Below the pieces are notes generated by a model. That model worked only from the letters and a program-made list of their open reading frames with translations. It did no database searches and was not told where the DNA came from. Both the position numbers and the translations under genes were made by a program. A DNA stretch of 43,352 bases from Lachnospiraceae bacterium (GTDB taxonomy: Bacteria; Bacillota; Clostridia; Lachnospirales; Lachnospiraceae): NCBI GenBank assembly GCA_022781395.1, contig JALETS010000191.1:1-43352 (forward strand). Reading direction: 5' to 3'. Positions 29,051 to 36,415 of the stretch are shown here, one piece after another; positions within the stretch are counted from its first letter, which is position 1, and each line of letters opens with the position of its first letter.

Positions 29051-30631
29051 CTAAGCTTCTTTCTTATAGAATCGTGCTTTCATTACCATATCATTCGGAA
29101 CCTTTATCGTAAGCAGATAGGTATGATCAAATACCGGTGCTGTTCTGACCCTGGTCACTTCCGCATCACATACATACTGTCCGTTTCTTCCCAAAGCAAT
29201 GCCCTTATCTCCCACTTCCGGAACCGGCAGGAATTCATACGGCATCGTTACTTCGCCATATCCATCTTCCACATCCTCTTCTACCAGGAAAATTGATTGT
29301 CCTGAACAGGATGCCACACACATACCACAGCCCACACATTTCTTCTCCGGATCAATAGCCGGAAGCGATGTAATTTTCTCTCCGATCCGTATGCAGCCCA
29401 CCTTGCAGGCATCCTGACAGGGATTGCAGGGAATATTCTGGGTACATTCGATCACAGGATGTATTCCTTTCTGTCTGGTCACTCCGGGGAATCTTTCTAT
29501 TTCATCATCTGCCACAAAGCCTTTGTTCAGAAGATTCATGGAAACCTCGATACCCTCATCTGTTTTTTCCACAAGCTTTCCTCTGTTCTTCGGTGCAAAC
29601 ATACCCTGTCTTAATGTATCAAGCTGCTTCTCCAGCTCATCGATTCTTGCATCTCTTTCTTTCTCTGTTATATATCCCAGATAACATGCGATAGCGGCAC
29701 CGGACATCCTGCCCTCTATCATAGCTGAGCTTGCTTCTTCGATTCCCGATACATCTCCTGCCGCATAGATGCCCGGAACACTGGTAGCTCCATATTGATC
29801 ACACTCCGGCACATGTCCGCCCTTGGTATCGTTCATCTTAACTTCTGCCTGTTTTAACAGCTGTGACATCGGCGACAGACCGACTGCAAGACATACCGTG
29901 TCGACATCAAAATGCTTCTCTGTTCCCGGGATTACCTTCCAGTCCGACCCGACTTGTCCGATCACGACTCCGGTGACATAATCATCGCCCTCTACCCGCA
30001 CTATGGTATGGGATAAGTAAAAAGGAACGCCGCATCTGGCTATCTTGGCTGCGTGGACTCCATAGCCACCTACCCTGGGAGCCGCATCTGCAAGCGCCAC
30101 CACCTCACAGCCTGCCTGCATCAGCTGATAGCTGACAACAAGCCCGACATTTCCGGAGCCAAGCATCAGGATTCTGTTACCCGGTTTGATATGATGCAGA
30201 TTCATCATGGTCTGAGCAGCGCCGGCACCGATCACACCGGGCTTGGTCCAGCCCTCGAAATTAACCATATTCTCACTTGCACCGGTGGCAACCAGTACTG
30301 CGTCACCTTTATAATGTCTTACTTCCTCACCAACCTTAACTGTCACTTCTTTTTGGGGATACAGACCAACCACGGTAGCATTTAAAACAACCTCAACACC
30401 GTACTCTTCTGCTTCTGCAAGCAGTTCCTCTCCAATCTTAAATCCTCTGACCTTTGCCTTATGTTCTTTGGAGCCAAAGAATTTATGGATCTGTTTAAAA
30501 AGCTGTCCTCCCGGCTTTGCATTTTCATCAAAAACGACTGGTTTTAATCCTTTTTTGGCAGCTTCGATTGCTGCAGATAAACCGGCCGGGCCGGCACCAA
30601 TTACTATCATGTCATAACGTTCTATCTTCAT
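29051..30631 (-). CDS. FAD/NAD(P)-dependent oxidoreductase with two C-terminal 4Fe-4S motifs (HcnB/opine oxidase subunit A-like)
   Basis: YDMIVIGAGPAGLSAAIEAAKKGLKPVVFDE, second GSGNVGLVVSYQLMQAG, CVGCGMCVASC ferredoxin motif, CNPCQDAC. Confidence 0.88.
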   Translation of the reverse strand: MKIERYDMIVIGAGPAGLSAAIEAAKKGLKPVVFDENAKPGGQLFKQIHKFFGSKEHKAKVRGFKIGEELLAEAEEYGVEVVLNATVVGLYPQKEVTVKVGEEVRHYKGDAVLVATGASENMVNFEGWTKPGVIGAGAAQTMMNLHHIKPGNRILMLGSGNVGLVVSYQLMQAGCEVVALADAAPRVGGYGVHAAKIARCGVPFYLSHTIVRVEGDDYVTGVVIGQVGSDWKVIPGTEKHFDVDTVCLAVGLSPMSQLLKQAEVKMNDTKGGHVPECDQYGATSVPGIYAAGDVSGIEEASSAMIEGRMSGAAIACYLGYITEKERDARIDELEKQLDTLRQGMFAPKNRGKLVEKTDEGIEVSMNLLNKGFVADDEIERFPGVTRQKGIHPVIECTQNIPCNPCQDACKVGCIRIGEKITSLPAIDPEKKCVGCGMCVASCSGQSIFLVEEDVEDGYGEVTMPYEFLPVPEVGDKGIALGRNGQYVCDAEVTRVRTAPVFDHTYLLTIKVPNDMVMKARFYKKEA

Positions 30632-30654
30632 AATCTCTTTCTCCAATCATTGTT

Positions 30655-30972
30655 TTATTCTTGCGGTGCTGCCGATACTCCATACTGCGTCTGGACAACC
30701 ATACCCGCCTCAAGCGGTGTAATACAGGTTCTGATATTCGGCTTACCGTCCACGATCATGACACAATCGGTACATCTTCCGATGGCACAGAAGACGCCTC
30801 GCGGCTCATGGGTTTTGGCAGTATATCGATGCGCCATAACGCCTGCCGCCTTAAGCGCTGTAGCGATTGGCTCTCCCTCATATCCTTCCAGAATCTTGCC
30901 ATCATAACTAAAGGTTACTTTCTTTCTCTTAGGTGTCTCTCCTAATATTGGGTGATTTTCAATTCGCTCCAT
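30655..30972 (-). CDS. [2Fe-2S] protein (HcnA-like small subunit)
   Basis: FCAIGRCTDCVMIVDGKPNIRTCITPLE: CxxxxCxxC...C plant-type 2Fe-2S loop; 105 aa. Confidence 0.87.
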   Translation of the reverse strand: MERIENHPILGETPKRKKVTFSYDGKILEGYEGEPIATALKAAGVMAHRYTAKTHEPRGVFCAIGRCTDCVMIVDGKPNIRTCITPLEAGMVVQTQYGVSAAPQE

Positions 30973-30990
30973 ATGCTCATCCTCCTAACC

Positions 30991-31029
30991 AAAAAAAGCG
31001 CCAACGACCATGTCGCTGACGCCTTTGTC
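30991..31029 (-). promoter_or_regulatory. Leader hairpin B (terminator-like) directly before the RBS of the four-subunit oxidoreductase operon
   Basis: Minus strand GACAAAGGCGTCAGCGACATGGTCGTTGGCGCTTTTTTTGGTTAGGAGG: about 15 bp stem, U7 tract, RBS immediately after. Confidence 0.75.
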
Positions 31030-31070
31030 TAACTCATTTACTGATTAGACTTTACCATTATGCTTCTGTT

Positions 31071-31094
31071 TCGTATTGTAAAAATCGATACAAC
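31071..31094. promoter_or_regulatory. Dyad element B (putative operator)
   Basis: Plus strand TCGTATTGTAAAAATCGATACAAC; 21/24 identical to 27524-27547. Confidence 0.65.
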
Positions 31095-31104
31095 TTAAAT
31101 TCCA

Positions 31105-32286
31105 TCATTTCTTGACGCCCTTGGCACCGGACAGATTCGCATTCTGCAAAATATTGCTGTCAAATGAGGTCAGCATATTCTTCTCCTCCCGTTCTCTCTT
31201 AAGTGCCAGCTTCACCATATCATCCAGAAGTTCTGCATAAGGCTTACCCAATGCCTCCCACAGATAGAACGCCAGAGAACCCGGAATCGGATTGATCTCA
31301 TTCACATACACCTGATCGGTATCCTTATCGATCATAAAATCAATTCGGGAAACGCCACTACAGTTGAGCACCTGGAAGGTTTTGACTGCCATCTCGCGGA
31401 TTTCTTCTCTCTTCTGCGGTGTCAGATTAGCGGGCAGTTCTCTCTTGGCCGTGCGCATGCCTTCTGATCCCGTCTTGCTTCCTGCCACATACTTATCCTC
31501 GTAGCTTAAGATTTCATCACTGGATACCGGCTCCTCGCACTCGGATGCGGCTGCTTCCTCATAATCACCCAGAACAGCACAGTTGATTTCCCGCAGATTC
31601 ATGATTGCCCGCTCCACCAGCACTTTGGGACCGAAGGTGAAGGCATATTCCAAAGCTTCTATCAAACCGTCTCTGTCTTTTGCAATCTTGATACCTACAC
31701 TGGAACCTAAGTTGACCGGTTTAACAATAACAGGATAGGTAATCCTGCCCTCTATCCTGGCAAAGGCTGCTGCCTCATCACGCTGATACTCTTTTACATT
31801 TAACGTCACACAGTCAAGAACCGGAATATCATTGTCCTTCAGCACCGTCTTCATCACGTATTTGTCCATTGTTACAGCTGATGCCATCACATCACAGCCC
31901 GCCAGGGGAATGTTGTAATGGCGAAGGAATCCCTGCAAAGAGCCATCCTCCACATTGGCACCATGCACCACCGGAAAAGCTACATCAATCTCTGCCACTA
32001 CGGAGCTGCCGAACTTCTTAACCGGATATTGTATTAACTGCACTTTGCCCTGTTCATTCATCAGAAAGACTCTCGTACTCTTCTTCAGAAGCTCCGGGAT
32101 ATTCTTATAGTTTGCAATGTCACTGATAGCCTCTCCCGTATAGAATTCATTCTCTTTGGTAATATAGATCGGAACCGGCTCATATTTTTCTCTGTTAAAT
32201 GAGTTAAAAGCCTGCAGACCGGAAATAACCGACACCTCATGCTCTACGCTCTTACCGCCAAAAAATACTCCTACTCGAATCTTCAT
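31105..32286 (-). CDS. ddl: D-alanine--D-alanine ligase
   Basis: VGVFFGGKSVEHEVSVISG, VVHGANVEDGSLQGFLRHYNIPLAGCDVMASAVTMDK, VNEINPIPGSLAFYLWE. Confidence 0.95.
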   Translation of the reverse strand: MKIRVGVFFGGKSVEHEVSVISGLQAFNSFNREKYEPVPIYITKENEFYTGEAISDIANYKNIPELLKKSTRVFLMNEQGKVQLIQYPVKKFGSSVVAEIDVAFPVVHGANVEDGSLQGFLRHYNIPLAGCDVMASAVTMDKYVMKTVLKDNDIPVLDCVTLNVKEYQRDEAAAFARIEGRITYPVIVKPVNLGSSVGIKIAKDRDGLIEALEYAFTFGPKVLVERAIMNLREINCAVLGDYEEAAASECEEPVSSDEILSYEDKYVAGSKTGSEGMRTAKRELPANLTPQKREEIREMAVKTFQVLNCSGVSRIDFMIDKDTDQVYVNEINPIPGSLAFYLWEALGKPYAELLDDMVKLALKREREEKNMLTSFDSNILQNANLSGAKGVKK

Positions 32287-32312
32287 AATCTTCCTCCATT
32301 CCAAATATCAGC

Positions 32313-33908
32313 CTATGCATAGTTATCCGGCAGATCGTTCTCGATCAGTACCACTTTCTGTTTCTCACCGGGGATTGCATTCACCATCTGAAATGCCTCC
32401 TGTAAAGTATCTACCACAATCATCCTGTTGGATGGGAAGCCTGCCTCTGTCAGGCCATCCTGTATAGGCTTCGTCTGCTCCTTGCCTACCAGCACGGCAT
32501 AATCACATTTATCCGCTGCATAAACTCCCACTTCCTTATTCTCATCATACTGCTTTTCCCCCAGCTCTACCATGCCCGGTGTCATCAGGATACGCAGTTC
32601 TTTAAACATTGCAAGGGTATCCAATGCCGCCTTAAAGCCGTTCTTATTGGAATTGTAGCTGTCATCCAACAGAATACGGTTACCCTGCTTCACAAGCTGC
32701 AGCCTGTGAGCCACGCTTTCTAACTGCTTTACCGGATAAATCAGTTTATCCATGGAAATTCCAAGCGTATTGGCCACGGCGATTGCGCCGGCAATATTCT
32801 GTACATTATGATTCCCCACAAGCCTGGTATGGAATTCATACTCCTGCCCGCTTTGATCCTTCATCTTGAAGGCAGATCCTTCCGGGGAAACGGTAATATC
32901 GTAAGCGCGGTAGTCAATCTGCCCGTTGGTTCCGGCAGTCCCATAGCTTACCACCGTTTTATCCGTCAAATGATTTCTGATATATTCATTATCATAATTC
33001 AGGAATACTTTGCCTTCCTGTGGGATTGCATCTGCCAGTTCAAATTTCGTTCCGATGATATTCTCTATTGTATGAAAGCTCTGCAAATGCTGCGGCCCAA
33101 TGGAAGTAATAATGCCGTAATCCGGATGTACCAGATCACAGATCTCTTTAATATCTCCCACCTCTCTGGCTCCCATCTCACAGATGAAAATCTCATGAAA
33201 GGGTTTCATCTGCTCCCGGATTGTTCTGACCACACCTAAGGTAGTATTAAAATTACCGGGTGTATGCAGTACATTAAACTGACCGGACAAAAGTGTATTC
33301 AGGAAATACTTCACACTGGTTTTACCATAGCTTCCCGTCACACCGATAATCTTCAGATCCGGCATCTGGCTTAAAATCCGTGCCGCATCATTAATATAAT
33401 GCTGATTGATGCCCTTCTCAACCGGTCTGTTCAACAGATTCACAAGTAAGATAAGAAATGGTGTCAATAGAAACAACACAAGCAGTACAATGCCTGTCAT
33501 CTGTACGATCCGTTCTACTGCCATTCCCCGGATGATACCTGTCACCACCGGAATCACAATACCCAATACATAAATAACCGCTGTAGTAATCAGCATTCTC
33601 TTGACTCGCGGTGTATATACAAGCGGTTTCTTCGCTTTACGTGGTTTATTAACCCATATCGTCATTACATTCATCAGGCAGGCAATCATCAGACAAACCA
33701 AATTACCAACCCATAACAAAGGCAGCGATAGGATGGCATACAAACATTTGCCAAGCAATCTTCCAACATTGGAATGTACCTGCATCCATTCCCTGTATTC
33801 CCTTGGTTTATAGGAATTCTGCTGAAACATATGCGCTATATATAATTCATAACGGATGGTCCCCACCAGATAGGTGACAGACCATAGAATCATCCAACAT
33901 ACATACAT
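32313..33908 (-). CDS. murF: MurF-type Mur ligase with N-terminal membrane domain
   Basis: GVTGSYGKTSVKYFLNTLL ATP-binding motif, EMGAREVGDIKEI, LDDSYNSNKNGFKAALDTL. N-terminal ~150 aa has several hydrophobic segments. Confidence 0.82.
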   Translation of the reverse strand: MYVCWMILWSVTYLVGTIRYELYIAHMFQQNSYKPREYREWMQVHSNVGRLLGKCLYAILSLPLLWVGNLVCLMIACLMNVMTIWVNKPRKAKKPLVYTPRVKRMLITTAVIYVLGIVIPVVTGIIRGMAVERIVQMTGIVLLVLFLLTPFLILLVNLLNRPVEKGINQHYINDAARILSQMPDLKIIGVTGSYGKTSVKYFLNTLLSGQFNVLHTPGNFNTTLGVVRTIREQMKPFHEIFICEMGAREVGDIKEICDLVHPDYGIITSIGPQHLQSFHTIENIIGTKFELADAIPQEGKVFLNYDNEYIRNHLTDKTVVSYGTAGTNGQIDYRAYDITVSPEGSAFKMKDQSGQEYEFHTRLVGNHNVQNIAGAIAVANTLGISMDKLIYPVKQLESVAHRLQLVKQGNRILLDDSYNSNKNGFKAALDTLAMFKELRILMTPGMVELGEKQYDENKEVGVYAADKCDYAVLVGKEQTKPIQDGLTEAGFPSNRMIVVDTLQEAFQMVNAIPGEKQKVVLIENDLPDNYA

Positions 33909-33945
33909 AGACTTCTACCAACGATACCTTTCTGCTTCCTTGCAC

Positions 33946-34716
33946 TTATGAGATCTTAAAAAAAGATTTCAACGCACTGTTGACCTTCGGTGCCTGCTCT
34001 GTAAAAGAAAAATGTCCCGCACCTTCACATACTACCAACCCGGCATCCGGGATCAGTTCTTCCATCCTTTTCGCATCAGACAATGGGGTGGCTGTATCCA
34101 GATCTCCCCATATCAATAGCGTAGGGCAGGTAACCAGGTGCATCAACGGCTCCAGATCCTCATTGACAACCTTGACAAGAGTTGCACGCATGGTGGGCGT
34201 TGCACTGTTATAATCTGCTGATCCGCGCTTGCGCCGCATGTCCTCCACCGCATCGGGATATAAGAAATGCAGTGGCTTTGTGCTCATGACTGCACGGCCG
34301 ATCTTATAAAACCGTAAGCTGACCTTCTGCCGCAGGGTTTTCTTCGGCAGAATACCCGCACTGTCGATCAGTACGGCTCTCTCAATCTCAAAGGGCAGAT
34401 TCTCTCTGGCATTCATCTTAAAAAACACTCTGCCTCCGAAAGAATGTACTACTATACTCAGCTTCTTCAGATCAAAGGAAGCAATAAACTTCAGCACAAA
34501 ATCTACATAATCATCTACACACCACGGCTCTGCGGGTTCAGATGTTTTGCCAAATCCCGGCATGTCAAGCGCTATTACTCTCTTCCCCTGTGCAAGCGTC
34601 TGAATGATACCCCGATAGAGTGTGATATTGGCGCCCCATCCATGTAAGAGCAGCACAACATCCCCTTCGCCCTCGTCGGTATAATTTACAGAAATATTAT
34701 CTATCTTCTTGATCAT
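33946..34716 (-). CDS. Alpha/beta hydrolase
   Basis: VVLLLHGWGAN, ALDMPGFGKTSEP, VVHSFGGRV nucleophile elbow, GAGHFSF. Confidence 0.9.
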   Translation of the reverse strand: MIKKIDNISVNYTDEGEGDVVLLLHGWGANITLYRGIIQTLAQGKRVIALDMPGFGKTSEPAEPWCVDDYVDFVLKFIASFDLKKLSIVVHSFGGRVFFKMNARENLPFEIERAVLIDSAGILPKKTLRQKVSLRFYKIGRAVMSTKPLHFLYPDAVEDMRRKRGSADYNSATPTMRATLVKVVNEDLEPLMHLVTCPTLLIWGDLDTATPLSDAKRMEELIPDAGLVVCEGAGHFSFTEQAPKVNSALKSFFKIS

Positions 34717-34893
34717 GAATACTCCATGGCATCTGTCTGCACCTCATGCATCCTGACTGCCTTTACTGTTCCTGCATAATAATATGTGCACTTTTTGCAT
34801 AAAACATAATTTAAGATGCACTATGATTTATCATATACCTATGCCGGTCATTTGGCAAATATGTTTTTGCCATCTGCTATGCAAAAACTGCTC

Positions 34894-34995
34894 TTACCGT
34901 TCCAGATAATCCAAATAATCCATCTCACTGGCAAATAACATGTATGTCCCATTCACATATCCCATATACCCACTCTCAACTGCATATCCTTTCAT
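34894..34995 (-). CDS. Candidate 33-aa small protein MKGYAVESGYMGYVNGTYMLFASEMDYLDYLER
   Basis: Minus strand ATG with AAAGGAGAACAGGAT RBS, 33 codons and TAA. Not in the ORF track (below its length cutoff). Confidence 0.6.
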   Translation of the reverse strand: MKGYAVESGYMGYVNGTYMLFASEMDYLDYLER

Positions 34996-35029
34996 ATCCT
35001 GTTCTCCTTTCCAAATGCTCTCTCATTTC

Positions 35030-35043
35030 CGAACCTTTGTTCT
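35030..35043. promoter_or_regulatory. Possible LexA/DinR box upstream of the 33-aa ORF
   Basis: Plus strand CGAAC-CTTT-GTTCT; arms match the Gram-positive SOS box CGAAC-N4-GTTC. Confidence 0.4.
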
Positions 35044-35057
35044 GTAGACAGGATACA

Positions 35058-35086
35058 AAAAATGGAGTCCAATATTTCGGACTCCA
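35058..35086 (-). terminator. Terminator of the cysteine desulfurase gene
   Basis: Minus strand ATGGAGTCCGAAATATTGGACTCCATTTTTTG: 8+ bp stem and U-tract. Confidence 0.8.
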
Positions 35087-35130
35087 TAAAAATATTGAGT
35101 TTCTTAATGAAATCAGTCAACTAAGTCAAT

Positions 35131-36303
35131 TCAGCCCTGTTTCTTCACGAAATCCTCCCACAAGGGTGACATACCACGTAATCTGTCTACGATCTGCTTC
35201 AGTTCCTCTGCCACCAGATCCATCTCTTCCTTCGTATTCTCCTCGCTCAGGGTAAGTCTCAGCGAACCATGGGCTTTCTCATGGGGCAGTCCGATGGCCA
35301 GCAGCACATGCGACGGGTCGAGCGATCCCGAGGTACATGCCGATCCGCTGGAGCCACAGATGCCTTTCATGTCAAGCATGATAAGCATGGACTCGCCTTC
35401 AATAAACTCAAAACTGAAATTGATATTATTGGGAAGCCGCTTTGTCGGATGTCCGTTCAGCTTTGCATAAGGAATTTCCTTCTGAACACGGCTGATAAAA
35501 TAATCTCTCAGTTCTATTTCTTTCTTCGTCTTCTCTTCCATAATCCGGAATGCGCGCTCTGCTGCCGCTGCCAGGCCAACGATTCCCGGCACATTCTCTG
35601 TGCCCGCACGTCTGCCTCTCTCCTGCTGCCCGCCATGCACAAAGGAACGGATCTTAACTTTCTTATTAATATAGAGAAACCCGATTCCCTTCGGCCCATT
35701 TAGTTTATGACCGCTTGCAGAAAGCATATCGATATGAAGCTCGTCCACACGGATGGGAAGCTGACCATATGCCTGCACCGCATCTGTATGGAATAAGATC
35801 CCATGCTCTGCGGCAATCTCACCAATCTCCTGAATAGGTTGTATCGTACCAATCTCATTGTTGGCATACATAATAGAAATCAGTATGGTATCCGGGCGAA
35901 TCGCTTTCTTAAGCTGTTCCAAATCAACCAGACCGTTTTCATCCACATCCAGATAGGTAATCTCTGCACCGCGTTTCTCCAGATATTCACAGGTATGCAA
36001 TATTGCATGATGCTCAATCTTAGAGGTTATAATATGCTTCCCCTTATTCTGATAAGCCTCAAAGGTGGCCTTCAACGCCCAGTTATCAGACTCAGACCCG
36101 CCTGCCGTGAAATAAATTTCGTTTGGCTCCGCACCGAGTGTCTGTGCAATGGTTTCCCTCGCTTTGATAGTCGCTTTCTTACTCTCGCTTCCTAATTTAT
36201 AAATACTGCTGGCATTGCCGTAGAGTTCTGTAAAATAGGGCAGCATGGCCTCCACTACTTCAGGCGCAGTCTTCGTTGTGGCTGCATTATCCAAATAAAT
36301 CAT
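35131..36303 (-). CDS. Cysteine desulfurase (NifS/IscS family)
   Basis: [40 protein letters not shown] lysine motif, [18 protein letters not shown] active Cys. Confidence 0.93.
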   Translation of the reverse strand: MIYLDNAATTKTAPEVVEAMLPYFTELYGNASSIYKLGSESKKATIKARETIAQTLGAEPNEIYFTAGGSESDNWALKATFEAYQNKGKHIITSKIEHHAILHTCEYLEKRGAEITYLDVDENGLVDLEQLKKAIRPDTILISIMYANNEIGTIQPIQEIGEIAAEHGILFHTDAVQAYGQLPIRVDELHIDMLSASGHKLNGPKGIGFLYINKKVKIRSFVHGGQQERGRRAGTENVPGIVGLAAAAERAFRIMEEKTKKEIELRDYFISRVQKEIPYAKLNGHPTKRLPNNINFSFEFIEGESMLIMLDMKGICGSSGSACTSGSLDPSHVLLAIGLPHEKAHGSLRLTLSEENTKEEMDLVAEELKQIVDRLRGMSPLWEDFVKKQG

Positions 36304-36415
36304 ATTATGATACCCTCGCTTTCTATATATGTGGGAAATAATCATTCTTTATTTCCTAGTAATTCGATATGAATTATGGATACATTATATAGCAAGAGTC
36401 GGAAGAAATCAAGCC

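Noticed and set aside
27387-31029. Leader hairpins as ANTAR (EutV/NasR-type) antitermination targets
   Set aside because: ANTAR targets use paired hairpins with hexaloops having A1 and G4. The loops here (AGTAG, ATG) do not match and no ANTAR protein is encoded in the window.
30991-31029. Hairpin B as a plain terminator of the ddl operon
   Set aside because: The RBS and ATG of the next gene follow within about 10-20 nt, leaving no room for a promoter; a purely constitutive terminator would silence the downstream operon.
27387-31094. The repeated elements as CRISPR repeats or transposon ends
   Set aside because: Only two copies, 3.5 kb apart, each upstream of a coding unit; no spacers, transposase or target-site duplications.
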